In this document: piece after piece, positions 27,333-39,892 of the stretch
How positions within the stretch are numbered: position 1 is the stretch's first letter
Layout of the letters: each line of letters opens with the position of its first letter
Origin: Sodalis sp. Ffu
GTDB lineage: Bacteria > Pseudomonadota > Gammaproteobacteria > Enterobacterales > Enterobacteriaceae
Assembly (NCBI GenBank): GCA_024748595.1
Contig: CP072944.1
Span: 1,148,001-1,212,000 of the forward strand
Length of the DNA: 64,000 nt
Reading direction: 5' to 3'
Translations under genes and position numbers: made by a program
Notes under the pieces: model-generated
The model's database searches: none
Seen by the model: only the letters and a program-made list of their open reading frames with translations
Told to the model about the DNA's origin: nothing

Positions 27333-27755
27333 ATGGTCGCAAAAAATTACCATCTGGATGTAGTCAGCCCTGAAAAACATATGTTTTCTGGTCTAGTTGA
27401 AAAAATTCAGGTGACAGGCAGTGAAGGTGAGCTAGGTATTTTCCCTGGACATGCCCCGCTACTCACTACCATCAAACCAGGTTTGGTGCGTATCGTAAAA
27501 GAGCATGGCACCGAAGAATATATTTACCTGTCCGGTGGCATACTTGAAGTACAACCCAGTACGGTAACCGTACTGGCCGATACTGCTATTCGTGGCAAAG
27601 ATCTTGATGAAGCGAAAGCAATGGAGTCAAAGCGCAAAGCGGAAGAGCATATTAATAACTATCATAATGATATTGATCATATCCAATTCTTGGCTGAGTT
27701 GTCCAAAGCTCTTGCCAAATTACGGGTAATTGAACTGACAAAAAAAGCTATGTAA
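27333..27755 (+). CDS. atpC: ATP synthase F1 subunit epsilon
   Basis: Epsilon couples the shaft to the c-ring and can inhibit ATP hydrolysis. The 140 residues (E. coli 139) comprise the N-terminal beta-sandwich ([34 protein letters not shown] region) and the C-terminal helical hairpin (about 90-140). It ends the operon, 12 nt after atpD, and is followed by an intrinsic terminator. Confidence 0.96.
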   Translation: MVAKNYHLDVVSPEKHMFSGLVEKIQVTGSEGELGIFPGHAPLLTTIKPGLVRIVKEHGTEEYIYLSGGILEVQPSTVTVLADTAIRGKDLDEAKAMESKRKAEEHINNYHNDIDHIQFLAELSKALAKLRVIELTKKAM

Positions 27756-27804
27756 TCAAGCAGAACGTAAAGGACGGATCAAGCTGACTAGCCTTTTCTC
27801 TATC

Positions 27805-27826
27805 TTCGGCTTACGCCGAATTTTCC
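27805..27826 (+). terminator. Rho-independent terminator after atpC
   Basis: A short perfect stem TTCGGC / GCCGAA with a TTAC loop is followed by a T/C-rich tail (TTTTCCTCC). It lies 50 bp after atpC and before glmU, so it should end the atp transcript. The stem is only 6 bp, so efficiency may be moderate. Confidence 0.65.
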
Positions 27827-27917
27827 TCCTTTACTGACAAATTATAACCAATAACCCTAACCAGCTAATACCTATGAAATACTTTATGCTAATAAAAAAC
27901 AGATTCAATAGGATTTT

Positions 27918-29300
27918 ATGTCAAATCGAGAATTAAGCGTAATTATCCTTGCCGCCGGCAATGGAAAAAGAATGTATTCCTGCCTTCCAAAAGTATTGCA
28001 TACTATTGGCGGAAAAAGCATGCTGCAACATGTTATCAACACCGCTACGCAACTAGATGCGACACGTATTTATGTGGTCTATAGCCACAACAGAGAACCG
28101 CTACCACAGCAGCTCTCCAAGCAAGCAACACCCCTGAATTGGGTGATACAAACCGAACAACTTGGTACTGGACATGCAGTTCAACAAGTACTCCCTTCGT
28201 TACACAATAACGAAGAAGTACTCATTCTTTATGGTGATATCCCGCTTATATCCCCCGATACACTACATCGTCTACTAGTGTCTAAACCTGAAAAAGGAAT
28301 AGGTCTGTTAACAGTTACAATGGCCAACCCTGACGGATATGGACGCATTATACGCAAAAACGGCGAGGTAATCGGAATTATCGAGCAAAAAGATTCTAGT
28401 GAAGAACAACGACGCATCAACGAAATAAATACCGGTATTCTAGTAGCATCTGGGAATGATCTTAAACACTGGCTCAATCAGCTTACTAAACATAACGCGC
28501 AAGGAGAATTTTATTTAACGGACATTATAGCTATGGCCTGGAACGAAGGTAGAAAGATTAATACGATACAACCTAACAGACTTAATGAAATCAAAGGTGT
28601 AAACAACCGTCTGCAACTCGCACTATTGGAAAGGATCTATCAGCAAGAACAGGCAGAACATTTATTGCTTGCTGGTGTCATGATATCCGATCCCTCCCGA
28701 TTCGATTTGCGCGGCGAATTGCTACATGGCCAAGATGTATCCATTGATACAAACGTGATTATCGAAGGCCGAGTTTCCCTCGGTAACCGGGTGGTGATCG
28801 GTACAGGGTGCGTGCTGAAAAATACGATAATCGGCGATGATGTGATAATAAATCCTTATACGGTAATCGAAGATGCATATTTAAATGCGCATAGCACTGT
28901 TGGACCCTTTGCCCGCTTACGTCCTGGTAGCAAGCTAGAAGAGGGGGTATATGTTGGCAGTTTTGTCGAGATGAAGAAAACCCGTCTCGGAAAGGGGTCA
29001 AAAGCCAGTCATCTTAGCTATATGGGTAACGCAGAGATCGGCGCAGGCGTAAATATCGGTGCCGGAACCATCACCTGCAACTATGATGGCGCTAATAAGC
29101 ATCAGACTATCATCGGCGATGACGTGTTTATTGGTTCCAATAGTCAATTGGTGGCACCTGTCACCATAGGAAGCGGTGCTACTATCGGTGCAGGCACCAC
29201 CGTAACACGCAATGTAGCAAACGGTGAGCTGGTTCTCAGCAGGGTGCCCCAATTACCCATTCCTAACTGGCAAAGACCAATGAAAAAAGCTAAAATATAG
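27918..29300 (+). CDS. glmU: Bifunctional GlmU (UDP-GlcNAc synthesis)
   Basis: GlmU acetylates glucosamine-1-phosphate and then uridylylates it to UDP-GlcNAc, the precursor of peptidoglycan and LPS. The 460 residues (E. coli 456) have the N-terminal pyrophosphorylase domain with [18 protein letters not shown] (about 11-28) and the C-terminal left-handed beta-helix acetyltransferase domain with many IGDDV/IGAGT hexapeptide repeats (about 250-440). It keeps the enteric atpC-glmU order; glmS, its usual neighbour, is absent, replaced by convergent mnmG 200 bp away. Confidence 0.97.
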   Translation: MSNRELSVIILAAGNGKRMYSCLPKVLHTIGGKSMLQHVINTATQLDATRIYVVYSHNREPLPQQLSKQATPLNWVIQTEQLGTGHAVQQVLPSLHNNEEVLILYGDIPLISPDTLHRLLVSKPEKGIGLLTVTMANPDGYGRIIRKNGEVIGIIEQKDSSEEQRRINEINTGILVASGNDLKHWLNQLTKHNAQGEFYLTDIIAMAWNEGRKINTIQPNRLNEIKGVNNRLQLALLERIYQQEQAEHLLLAGVMISDPSRFDLRGELLHGQDVSIDTNVIIEGRVSLGNRVVIGTGCVLKNTIIGDDVIINPYTVIEDAYLNAHSTVGPFARLRPGSKLEEGVYVGSFVEMKKTRLGKGSKASHLSYMGNAEIGAGVNIGAGTITCNYDGANKHQTIIGDDVFIGSNSQLVAPVTIGSGATIGAGTTVTRNVANGELVLSRVPQLPIPNWQRPMKKAKI

Positions 29301-29500
29301 CATTCAGCTTTATCTTAAGCGTGGTTATTATTAAATAAATCTATTCGTCGATGATCCTTTTCCTCAAAAAGCAATATAAAGCTAATTTCGTCTGGTAAAA
29401 GGAGTTAAATTAACATCTCGTAATGTTAGGCGTTTACTCAATAGCTATTTCATTTATGCTAACAGGTTATCTATTTTGTATAAATAATTTTCTATCTAAA

Positions 29501-31390
29501 TTAAATATTAAGATGAAGCAAACTCTGCTTTTTCATCCAGACCAATAAAATAGAAATTGCAGCCGGAGTAATACCAGAAATGCGTGATGCTTGACCAATA
29601 GAGTTGGGTTTATGATCGTTAAGTTTATCAATAACTTCATTGGATAGACCAGAGACAATGCTAAAATCCATATCAGCCGGTAACAATGTATTTTCATTGC
29701 GCACCAATCGCTCAATATCCTCCTGCTGACGTATAATATAGCCTTCATATTTAATCTGGATTTCAACCTGTTTTGCCGCCTGACTGTCCAACAGCTTAGG
29801 GCCAAACAAAGTCAGTTCAGTCAGCAATGAGTAATCCATCTCCGGCCGACGTAATAGATCTTCGCCATTGACTTCATGCACTATCGGTGCTTTAAGCAAC
29901 GCATTTAGCTGTTCAATGCCTTCACAGTATGGATTCACCCAGGTATCCCGCAAACGTATACGCTCCCGCTCAATATTATCCTGCTTCGTACAAAAACGCT
30001 TCCAACGATCGTCATCTACTAGCCCTAGCCGCCGACCAATTTCTGTCAAGCGAATATCCGCATTATCCTCACGTAACACCAGCCGATACTCAGCACGAGA
30101 GGTAAACATACGATAAGGCTCTTTGGTGCCGAGAGTACATAGATCATCCACCAATACTCCGAGATAGGCCTGATCGCGCCGCGGAGACCATCCCGCTTGG
30201 CCATGGGCCAGCTGGGCTGCATTCACACCGGCGAGCAAACCCTGAGCAGCTGCTTCTTCATAACCAGTAGTGCCATTGATTTGACCGGCAAAGAACAATC
30301 CTTCTATCAATTTGCTTTCCAGAGTCTGTTTCAAATCCCGAGGATCGAAAAAATCATATTCAATGGCATACCCTGGCCGCATAATTCGGGAATTTTCCAG
30401 TCCTTTTATCGATTGGACAATCTTTATTTGGACATCGAACGGCAGACTGGTGGAGATACCATTAGGATAAATTTCGTTGCTAGTCAGCCCTTCTGGCTCT
30501 AAAAAAATTTGGTGAGAGTTACGGGTGGCAAAACGTATCACCTTATCCTCAATGGATGGACAATAGCGTGGACTCACCCCTTCCATCATTCCTGAGTGCA
30601 TAAAGCTACGATCTAAATTTTGACGAATCACCTCATGGGTCTGATCGTTGGTATAAGTGATATGACAAGGCACCTGCCGAGGGTGTTGATTTACCTCTCC
30701 CATAAAAGAGAAAACTGGTAGCGGGTTGTCACTCTGCTGGCAAGTCAGCTTTCCAAAATCAATGCTACGGGCATCGATGCGGGGGGGAGTGCCAGTTTTT
30801 AGGCGCTGAACTCGAAAAGGTAGCTCTCGCAAACGCCGAGAGAGTGAGATAGAAGGTAGATCCCCAGCACGCCCTCCGCTGTAATGATCCATGCCGATAT
30901 AAATTTTGCCATTGAGAAAGGTACCAACCGTTAACACGATCGCACGGGCGTGGAATTTCAGTCCCATTTGAGTTACAGCTCCGGTCACTCGATCATTTTT
31001 TACAATTAAATCCTCTACCGATTGTTGAAAAATCATCAAGTTAGATTGATTTTCTAGCGCGGTACGCACTGCTTGCCGGTAAAGCACCCGATCTGCCTGA
31101 GCTCGAGTAGCTCTAACAGCTTGTCCCTTGCTAGAGTTTAGTATTTTGAATTGAATGCCAGCTTGATCAATAGCCTGTGCTATCAAGCCACCCATAGCGT
31201 CAATTTCTTTGACCAGATGGCCTTTGCCGATACCACCGATTGCCGGGTTGCAAGACATTTGTCCAAGCGTATCAATGTTATGTGTCAATAACAAAGTTTT
31301 GCATCCCATACGTGCTGAGGCCATTGCTGCTTCCGAACCTGAATGGCCACCCCCAATAATGATGACATCAAAATGATCGGGGTAAAACAT
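29501..31390 (-). CDS. mnmG: tRNA uridine modification enzyme MnmG (GidA)
   Basis: MnmG is the FAD-dependent partner of MnmE in wobble-uridine modification. The 629 residues equal E. coli. The N-terminal FAD-binding motif [20 protein letters not shown], the segment [20 protein letters not shown] and the C-terminal [20 protein letters not shown] are intact. It is transcribed away from the origin that lies directly upstream, the same gidA-oriC arrangement as E. coli. The 29301-29500 gap to convergent glmU contains no gene. Confidence 0.97.
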   Translation of the reverse strand: MFYPDHFDVIIIGGGHSGSEAAMASARMGCKTLLLTHNIDTLGQMSCNPAIGGIGKGHLVKEIDAMGGLIAQAIDQAGIQFKILNSSKGQAVRATRAQADRVLYRQAVRTALENQSNLMIFQQSVEDLIVKNDRVTGAVTQMGLKFHARAIVLTVGTFLNGKIYIGMDHYSGGRAGDLPSISLSRRLRELPFRVQRLKTGTPPRIDARSIDFGKLTCQQSDNPLPVFSFMGEVNQHPRQVPCHITYTNDQTHEVIRQNLDRSFMHSGMMEGVSPRYCPSIEDKVIRFATRNSHQIFLEPEGLTSNEIYPNGISTSLPFDVQIKIVQSIKGLENSRIMRPGYAIEYDFFDPRDLKQTLESKLIEGLFFAGQINGTTGYEEAAAQGLLAGVNAAQLAHGQAGWSPRRDQAYLGVLVDDLCTLGTKEPYRMFTSRAEYRLVLREDNADIRLTEIGRRLGLVDDDRWKRFCTKQDNIERERIRLRDTWVNPYCEGIEQLNALLKAPIVHEVNGEDLLRRPEMDYSLLTELTLFGPKLLDSQAAKQVEIQIKYEGYIIRQQEDIERLVRNENTLLPADMDFSIVSGLSNEVIDKLNDHKPNSIGQASRISGITPAAISILLVWMKKQSLLHLNI

Positions 31391-31459
31391 AATAGAAGAC
31401 CTTAAAGTCGAAACAAGAATAACTAAGAGAGTGAAGCTAATTTTAGCTTTAGTTTAAGT

Positions 31460-31740
31460 AAAATGCAAGATCTGAAAGATTTATTAATAATTAAAATAAA
31501 GATCTTTATCTTTTAAATATTTTTTATTACTAAGAACGTGATTTTCTGTGGATAAATTTATTTTGATCAATTAATACAGTCTGTTAATGATCATCTGATC
31601 CTATGAAAGATCGGTGATTTCACCTGGTATAAGCTGGGATTAAAATCAATAGTTATCCATAATAAATTTGAAATTACAAAGGTTATACATTAGATAACGA
31701 CTGATTATCAGCTGGTTTTAAGTATAGTTATGCACAAAAA
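31460..31740. other. oriC: Chromosomal replication origin oriC
   Basis: Directly upstream of mnmG, the sequence aligns with E. coli oriC in the same orientation. Nearest mnmG is an AT-rich unwinding region with 13-mer-like GATCTGAAAGATT (31469) and GATCTTTATCTTT (31501). Next comes an R1 box TGTGGATAA (31547-31555) and the conserved block GATCGGTGATTTCACCTGG continuing TATAAGCTGGGAT (about 31609-31640; E. coli GATCGGTGATCCTGG...TATAAGCTGGGAT). Then follow degenerate boxes TTATCCATA (31653-31661) and TTATACATT (31683), and an R4 box TTATGCACA (31728-31736) fitting TTATNCACA. Six GATC sites occur between 31469 and 31612. The strand composition flips at this point by eye. Initiation in vivo is inferred. 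Confidence 0.9.
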
Positions 31741-32070
31741 AATCAAAATTAATTAATTTTAATTATGATGATTATTAGTTATGTAATGTTTTTACGTTTT
31801 TTTGGACTGTACTTTAGATTAGTAAACGAAATGTTAATGTTATGATAAAAATTTGACATGTAGCAATATTGGGCTGTTAGCCCTACTAGGATGAAGTTAT
31901 TTAGGAATATTAATGAAATATAAAAGCATATGATTAGAAAATCATTATATTTGGTGTAAGCACCATAACAGGCGATACATCGAGATCTATCGTTTTATGA
32001 TTTAAACGGATGCAAATGTTTTAGTTTTGGACATTTGTAACAATAAATACGATAAATACGCCGAGAAATC

Positions 32071-32107
32071 ATCGATGACCATGCGTATTATATGCATGGT
32101 CATCGAT
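32071..32107. repeat. 14-bp perfect inverted repeat beside oriC
   Basis: ATCGATGACCATGC (32071-32084) and its exact complement GCATGGTCATCGAT (32094-32107) flank a 9-nt loop GTATTATAT, about 330 bp from the oriC R4 box. There is no T run, so it is not a standard terminator. The region in E. coli would hold mioC/asnC, which are absent. It could be an old terminator, a protein-binding palindrome or a structured RNA end. Confidence 0.8.
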
Positions 32108-32717
32108 TGCTGATAGTTTAATTAAATAGAAATTTTTCATAAGGTTAGATTTATTCAAGTAAAGTCATTGTGATATTTACGGGGATATTGAATGTAAGAT
32201 AAGATACCTTGATTTCCTTATTATGTGTTATAACTTTCGTTAGTTTTAACTAAAAAGCTTTTAACATTGAGTTAAGTGTTGCTTGTTGGGTGTTTTTTGT
32301 GTGATATTAACTTGTTTAGTTTGTTTGCTGATGTAAAATATCAAATATTTATTAGCTAAATGGAGCTTTATAGAGTATATAAATTTTACTATTGTTCGCA
32401 AGTTTTCAAGATAAATGTATTTTAGTATCAATGATATTTGATGGCTGGTTTGTATTGATCCAGATATTCTTTTAAGAATAAGGTTCCATTCTTTCATATC
32501 AAATAGTAAGGATTGAATTATCATTGTAAGTCAATTAAACCGAGTTGTATGTGTAACTTAGTTCGCAGAATTAGTATTGAGAGAGGTTTTTCTATAAATT
32601 TAGTGATTTACCATTAATTATTGAAATTAGATTCTATTTATCAAAATTTTGGTAATAATTAGGTAGGTTGTTCGTGTTGGGAAGGCAGGAAACTGTTTGG
32701 GTTAATAAAATAAAAAC

Positions 32718-32746
32718 TTGATTTTTAGCATAAAGTGTAGTATAAG
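32718..32746 (+). promoter_or_regulatory. Candidate rRNA promoter
   Basis: TTGATT (32718-32723), a 17-bp spacer and TATAAG (32741-32746) precede the 16S leader, followed by a G-rich stretch AGGCGTGAG. The start would be about 175 bp before mature 16S. A second TATAAT lies at about 32774 without a spaced -35. Confidence 0.6.
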
Positions 32747-32790
32747 AGGCGTGAGGTTAACTTGAATCAGTAGTATAATTCTATTTTCTA

Positions 32791-32802
32791 TGTTCTTTAA
32801 CA
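32791..32802 (+). promoter_or_regulatory. rRNA leader boxA (antitermination)
   Basis: TGTTCTTTAACAATTTATCA followed by the GTGTGGGCACTC segment is almost the same as the E. coli rrn leader (boxA TGCTCTTTAACA). This element recruits NusB/S10 for antitermination and its flank helps RNase III processing. The leader is conserved to the 16S start, which supports normal transcription of this unit. Confidence 0.85.
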
Positions 32803-32927
32803 ATTTATCAGATAAACTGTGTGGGCACTCACAAGACGATATCGATACTTTAATATCAAGTCTTAAGGAGTGATTAACAGTTAATTCATTATGAATAACA
32901 GTTTTTAATTCTTTGAGCATCAAGCTT

Positions 32928-34477
<1,550 letters not shown>

Positions 34478-34634
34478 ACAAAAGCGATAAGTTTGTGACG
34501 TGTCCACACAGATTGTCTGATAAATAATGTTAATAGAGTTATTAGTTCATTTAGGCTGGTTTTGTTTATAATTGTGATGAACGTTATCTTCATCATGTAA
34601 CATGTCTGTTACCGTCCAAAATGAAATATTACAT

Positions 34635-34710
34635 GGGGCTATAGCTCAGCTGGAAGAGCGCCTGTTTTGCACGCAGGAGGCCAGCGGTTCGATCCCGCTT
34701 AGCTCCACCA
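34635..34710 (+). tRNA. tRNA-Ala (TGC anticodon)
   Basis: A 76-nt cloverleaf: acceptor GGGGCTA/TAGCTCC, D arm GCTCAGCTGGAAGAGC, anticodon loop TTTGCAC and T arm AGCGG-TTCGATC-CCGCT, with encoded CCA. The identity pair G3-T70 is present. Relative to E. coli the first T-stem pair is swapped in a compensated way (T-A to A-T), showing continued selection. It lies 157 nt after 16S, as in spacer-tRNA rRNA operons, but tRNA-Ile is absent. Confidence 0.97.
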
Positions 34711-35789
34711 TATTTCTTGCATGATTGCAACATGGAATTTTTCCACAAATGATTTAAAATATATGGTAAATCAATAAACGTATTACTTAAATTTTTAAGT
34801 GGTATTTTTAATTTAAAGTATTTTAAATGTTGTATTATTAGCGAAGTATCAATAAGTGTAAATATTAACATACAAAAAATTAAATATTAACTAATTTATA
34901 ATAAATTTAGTTAATATTTTGTAGTAGAATTACTAATGATAAAGGATTCATGCCTTTATCAGAAAATATTTCTTAGTGATCTCCCTTCCGTTATATAGAA
35001 AATAATTCTGTTTATTCAACATGAATACATAGTGGTGATGCTATGTTTGCTTTATTATTTATCTTTTTCAGATTGCGTTAATTAGTACAGTAAAGAACAC
35101 GCGCGCTTTTGGTCTCTATTCATATCGATTTTAGGAGCAGTTGTCATTTGTTGGCTAATGCTCTTGAAGTGTATACTATATTTTAATCTTGTAGGTAACG
35201 TAATATCGTTAATTGCATCCAATGATGCGTATCTCAAGGCCGTTTGTTTCTCCCTGGTTTAATTTTAATTTCCTAGAACAATGTTAACGTAAAGATTATG
35301 CACTATGTGCATTTTGAGTGAGAACAGAGTCGTAACGTTTATAGATACTAATGGTAATTTTACAAAAAACGATAGTACTCAAATGCTCTATAACTTTTTT
35401 TTGTTAGATTTTAATTGCTAGTTTTATCGGTAATTAGAATCTGCTGGATGGCATACATGGATATACATACTGTCCGGTAGACAGTATGTATTTAGAGGGA
35501 TACGGACGAAATTCATTATTTTGTTGAACCGTTCAGGTTATTTCCTTAGACATCGTTTTTTGCAATTTACTAATTAGGTTTAAAGCTGCTAAATGACGCT
35601 ATTCGTGAATGTTTTTTATTATTCTATGGTTGAGATTTTTATTCAAATACGGAGTGAGATTGTTTTAGAGTTAAATATCATAAATTATGTGAAGTTGTTT
35701 GATTTCTCGGCCCTTTGATTGTTTTCATCAAGTATACTTTGATAAGGACTTGCGCGGGTATTCATTTGCAAAAAGGAGCGTTAAACCGA
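34711..35789. other. 1.1-kb spacer where 23S rRNA would be expected
   Basis: No 23S or 5S fragment is recognisable after tRNA-Ala, and no protein frame resembles a gene. The DNA is AT-rich. The only striking structure is the inverted repeat at 35463-35491. The start of yjbB at the right end has a good AAGGAG. Confidence 0.65.
35463..35491. repeat. 12-bp perfect inverted repeat
   Basis: ATACATACTGTC and its exact complement GACAGTATGTAT surround a 5-nt loop CGGTA, about 300 bp before yjbB. There is no T run, so a simple terminator is unlikely; an operator or an RNA hairpin in the yjbB leader are possibilities. Confidence 0.8.
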
Positions 35790-37433
35790 GTGTTAACCCT
35801 GTTACATCTGCTTTCTGCTGTTGCGTTACTGGTATGGGGGACCCATATCGTGCGTACCGGTATCATGCGTGTTTATGGAGCTCGGCTGCGGCAAGTGTTA
35901 AGCCGTAGTATAGAGAAAAAACTTATGGCTTTCATGGGTGGTATTTGCGTTACCGCGCTGGTACAAAGCAGTAATGCTACAGCGATGTTGGTTACCTCTT
36001 TTGTGTCACAGGGATTGGTGGCACTGACTCCGGCGCTTGTGATTATTCTTGGTGCAGATGTAGGTAATGCGCTGATGGTGCGTGTGCTTACTTTCGATTT
36101 ATCCTGGTTATCGCCATTGCTGATTGTTATCGGTGTCTGTCTTTTTTTAGGCCGTAAACAGTCTCGGGTCGGGCAAATCGGCCGAGTGAGCATTGGTCTT
36201 GGGCTGATTTTGTTGGCGTTAGAATTGATTGTTAGCTCTTTAACGCCTATTACTCAGGCTAATGGCGTTAAAGTGCTGTTCTCCTGGTTAACTGGCGATA
36301 TCTTGTTGGATGCATTGACCGGTGCGTTATTCGCTATTGTCAGTTATTCCAGCTTGGCCGCGGTGCTGTTGACTGCCACTCTTACTGCCACCGATGTGAT
36401 TTCTTTCAAAGTAGCTCTATGTCTGGCTATTGGTGCTAACCTTGGTAGTGGGATTTTGGTGATGTTTAATGCTAGTGGTCAAAATGCCGAAAGTAAACGC
36501 GTTGCTCTGGGTAGCTTGCTGTTTAAAATCATAGGTTGTTTGATCGTGCTGCCTTTTATCTCATTGCTGGCAGGTGTATTGGGACGGTTGTCGTTACCGC
36601 ATTCTGAGTTAGTTATCTATTTTCATATATTCTATAATTTCCTCCGTTGCTTAGCTATGGTGCCTTTTGCTAGCCAGATGGCACATTTGTGCGGTAAATG
36701 GCTTACGGATACGCCTGTTAATGATCGGGTGGTGCGGCCGCGCCATTTGGATACCAGTACACTGGATACTCCTGTATTAGCACTGGTGAATTCCGCCCGT
36801 GAAACGCTGCGCATGGGAGATGTAGTGGAGAGCATGTTGCTTTTGCATACCGAAGTGCTCCATGGTCAAATAGAAAAAAACCGAGAAATGCGCCGTTTAG
36901 ACGATGATGTGGATGTGCTGTATACAGCTATTAAACTTTATTTGGCGCAGATATCAAAAGAAGATCTCGATGATGCAGATTCTCGTCGTTGGGCGGAAAT
37001 TATTGAGATGGCTCTCAATTTAGAGCAAGCAGGGGATATTATTGAACGCATGACCGGTGATATCGCTGCTAATTCATTAAATGTACGTTTAGCTTTCTCT
37101 TCTCAAGGAATGAAAGAGTTAGATACTTTGCATGAACAATTAATCTCCAATCTGCGTCTTAGCTTATCGGTGTTTCTTTCCAATGACATGACCAGTGCCC
37201 GTCGCTTGCGACGAGCTAAGCACCGTTTTCGTATTACCGATCGCCGTTACGCTCACGCCCATGTGGATCGTCTATATCAGCAAAATGTGCAAAGTTTGGA
37301 AACCAGCTCGTTACATCTAAGTTTGTTGGGGGATCTGAAGCGTATTAACTCTTTGTTTTGTTCGGTGGCATACAATGTGCTGGAGCTGGATGAGGAGGCG
37401 GAAGAAGAAATGCGTGAACGTAATGATAGTTAA
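35790..37433 (+). CDS. yjbB: Na+/phosphate cotransporter family protein YjbB
   Basis: YjbB is an inner-membrane protein of the Na+/Pi cotransporter family; in E. coli it has been linked to phosphate export. I choose GTG 35790 (MLTLLHLLSAVALLVWGTH), preceded by AAGGAG at 35773-35778, which gives 547 residues against 543 in E. coli; the frame is open 25 codons upstream without conservation. The N-terminal half has two copies of the signature (ALVQSSNATAMLVTSF and IVSYSSLAAVLLTATL) in about nine membrane segments. The C-terminal half (about 330-547) is a PhoU-like helical domain. yjbB then pgi follows E. coli order with the genes between deleted. Confidence 0.9.
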   Translation: MLTLLHLLSAVALLVWGTHIVRTGIMRVYGARLRQVLSRSIEKKLMAFMGGICVTALVQSSNATAMLVTSFVSQGLVALTPALVIILGADVGNALMVRVLTFDLSWLSPLLIVIGVCLFLGRKQSRVGQIGRVSIGLGLILLALELIVSSLTPITQANGVKVLFSWLTGDILLDALTGALFAIVSYSSLAAVLLTATLTATDVISFKVALCLAIGANLGSGILVMFNASGQNAESKRVALGSLLFKIIGCLIVLPFISLLAGVLGRLSLPHSELVIYFHIFYNFLRCLAMVPFASQMAHLCGKWLTDTPVNDRVVRPRHLDTSTLDTPVLALVNSARETLRMGDVVESMLLLHTEVLHGQIEKNREMRRLDDDVDVLYTAIKLYLAQISKEDLDDADSRRWAEIIEMALNLEQAGDIIERMTGDIAANSLNVRLAFSSQGMKELDTLHEQLISNLRLSLSVFLSNDMTSARRLRRAKHRFRITDRRYAHAHVDRLYQQNVQSLETSSLHLSLLGDLKRINSLFCSVAYNVLELDEEAEEEMRERNDS

Positions 37434-37814
37434 CCGTCGATATCTGGTACGCATTGAAGGTAGAACTTTTGATTCGGTCATAACAGGGATCATTAATCGT
37501 CATGTCTAGAGGCGGTATTTTTAAATATTTAGAATATATAGGTGCTTTATATCTATTTTGCGTATTTTATTAAAAAAGCTATTCATTTTTTTATTACTTG
37601 AATAAAAGCTGGATTAAGCCATGTATATGCTGATTTATATCTCATTTTTGGAAATGGTAGACGATTATAGAGAAAGTTGAAAGGTGCTCCTATTATTTGT
37701 TATTTAACTGCATTATTTTATTCAATGCTCGTGACATGGCCACGTTTTTACCTGACTCTTATGTTACGTAATAGCTCTCAAAATTAAGGAGTCTACCTTA
37801 TTTATTACACTACT

Positions 37815-37868
37815 CAGTGATATCAGTAGTGGACTTATATCCAGTGATATCAGTAGTAGACTTATATC
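37815..37868. repeat. Tandem duplication, 2 x 27 bp
   Basis: A 27-mer beginning CAGTGATATCAGTAGT occurs twice in a row (37815-37841 and 37842-37868) with one mismatch; a partial third CAGTGATAT lies at 38002. It sits in the 618-bp yjbB-pgi spacer (37434-38051), which holds no gene; lysC and others found here in E. coli are absent. Confidence 0.8.
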
Positions 37869-38051
37869 ATTGTCGTGGTATTGATCATTGCATTATGATT
37901 GTGTTAATTACGATTTTTATCAACTAATGGTAAACATGAATAATTTTTTTCGTATCGAAGTTTTTATCATGATTAAAGTAAGCATCGTAGTGGATATATT
38001 CAGTGATATAATCAGAAAAATTACGGCTTTTTCATCATCTTAAGAGTGTTT

Positions 38052-39701
38052 ATGAAAAATATTAATCCTATTCATACTGCTGCTTGGAAAGCACTACAAC
38101 AACATTTTGATATTATGAAAGATGTGCAGATAAGCGAGTTGTTTGCACGGGATAAACAACGATTTTCTGCTTTTTCCTCCACCTTTGAGGATCAGATGTT
38201 AGTAGATTATTCCAAAAATCGTATTACCATTGAGACGCTAGTTAAGCTACAGGCACTCGCTAAAGAGTGCGATCTTAAGGGCGCCATCGCATCGATGTTT
38301 AGCGGTGAGAAAATTAATCGCAGCGAGAATCGCGCGGTATTGCATATTGCGTTGCGTAATCGCAGCAATACGCCTATTTTAGTGGATGGCAAGGACGTCA
38401 TGCCGGAAGTGAATACGGTACTGGCAAAAATGAAACAGTTTTGTGAACGGGTGATTGGTGGTGTTTGGAAAGGTTATACTGGTAAAGCTATCACGGATGT
38501 GGTCAATATTGGTATTGGAGGTTCTAATCTTGGTCCTTATATGGTTACCGATGCCTTGCGACCTTATAAAAACCATCTTATTATGCATTTTGTTTCAAAC
38601 GTCGATGGCACTCATATCGCGGAAACAGTAAAAAATTTGAATCCGGCGACCACGCTTTTTTTGGTGGCGTCAAAAACTTTTACGACTCAGGAAACCATGA
38701 CTAATGCGCATAGTGCGCGTAGCTGGTTTTTGAAGACTGCGAGGGATGAGAAATATATAGCTTTCCATTTCGCAGCCATTTCTACCAATGGTAATGCGGT
38801 GGTGGAATTTGGTATAGATATTGAAAATATGTTTGAATTTTGGGACTGGGTTGGTGGTCGTTATTCGCTGTGGTCAGCAATTGGCTTATCCATTGCACTA
38901 TCGTTGGGCTTTGATAATTTTGAAAAACTGCTCAGTGGTGCAAATGCTATGGATTATCACTTCACCAAAACGCCGTTGGAGCAGAATCTGCCGGTATTGC
39001 TAGCTTTGATTGGCATTTGGTATAATAATTTCTTTGGTGTTGAAACCGAGGCAATTTTGCCTTATGATCAATATATGCATCGCTTTGCATCTTATTTTCA
39101 GCAGGGCAATATGGAGTCGAACGGAAAATATGTTGATCGTAACGGTAAACCAGTTAGTTACCAGACCGGACCTATCATATGGGGTGAATCTGGTACCAAT
39201 GGACAACATGCGTTCTATCAGCTTATTCACCAAGGCACTAAAATAGTACCTTGCGATTTCGTTGCGCCAGTCATTAGCCATAATCCTCTAGCGGATCATC
39301 ATGTCAAATTGCTTTCTCACTTTTTTGCTCAGACTGAAGCACTAGCGTTTGGCAAGTCGCGTAAGGAAGTGGACCATGAATTCAATGCGACAGGTAAAAC
39401 TCCGGAATTGTGGCATAGGTTGGCACCGTTTAAGGTATTTAAAGGGAATCGTCCTACCAATTCTATTTTATTACGTAAAATTACCCCTTATAGCTTGGGA
39501 GCACTAATTGCATTGTATGAGCACAAAATTTTTACTCAAGGTGTGATATTTAACATCTACACTTTTGATCAATGGGGAGTGGAATTAGGTAAGCAGTTAG
39601 CCAAGCGTATTTTATCTGAGCTGGTTGGGGAAGACGAGGTAAGTGCTCATGACAGTTCAACTAATGGTTTGATCAATTGCTATAAAGAATGGAGACATTG
39701 A
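38052..39701 (+). CDS. pgi: Glucose-6-phosphate isomerase
   Basis: Pgi interconverts glucose-6-phosphate and fructose-6-phosphate in the cytoplasm. With ATG 38052 ([19 protein letters not shown]) it has 549 residues, exactly as in E. coli. The family signatures are present ([16 protein letters not shown] and the second signature [20 protein letters not shown]), as are the catalytic glutamate in [11 protein letters not shown] and the C-terminal [14 protein letters not shown]. In context it supplies fructose-6-phosphate for the GDP-mannose route encoded next door, as well as glycolysis. Confidence 0.97.
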   Translation: MKNINPIHTAAWKALQQHFDIMKDVQISELFARDKQRFSAFSSTFEDQMLVDYSKNRITIETLVKLQALAKECDLKGAIASMFSGEKINRSENRAVLHIALRNRSNTPILVDGKDVMPEVNTVLAKMKQFCERVIGGVWKGYTGKAITDVVNIGIGGSNLGPYMVTDALRPYKNHLIMHFVSNVDGTHIAETVKNLNPATTLFLVASKTFTTQETMTNAHSARSWFLKTARDEKYIAFHFAAISTNGNAVVEFGIDIENMFEFWDWVGGRYSLWSAIGLSIALSLGFDNFEKLLSGANAMDYHFTKTPLEQNLPVLLALIGIWYNNFFGVETEAILPYDQYMHRFASYFQQGNMESNGKYVDRNGKPVSYQTGPIIWGESGTNGQHAFYQLIHQGTKIVPCDFVAPVISHNPLADHHVKLLSHFFAQTEALAFGKSRKEVDHEFNATGKTPELWHRLAPFKVFKGNRPTNSILLRKITPYSLGALIALYEHKIFTQGVIFNIYTFDQWGVELGKQLAKRILSELVGEDEVSAHDSSTNGLINCYKEWRH

Positions 39702-39892
39702 AAATATTTTGCTGATATAGCAGTTAACTGGATGCTTGTTGTTATCGCAGTCAGTAACAGGATAGATGGGATGGTGGATCATTGGATTTTATCATAACAT
39801 TTATTTGGTTTTAAATAAAATGAAACCCATTAACCTTGTTAGATTAAACATCTTAGTGTGACTGATATAACTTTAGGTTTTCTATATTTGTG

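Noticed and set aside
32261-32923. Two minus-strand frames between oriC and 16S
   Set aside because: Spurious AT-rich frames; the second overlaps the rRNA promoter and leader.
34711-35789. Hidden 23S or 5S rRNA fragment
   Set aside because: No characteristic 23S or 5S segment was recognised by eye; a covariance search would settle it.
37508-37520. GGCGGTAT near 37.5 kb as an ops/JUMPstart element for the O-antigen operon
   Set aside because: It only partly matches GGCGGTAG and lies 5 kb before manB with pgi and manC between.
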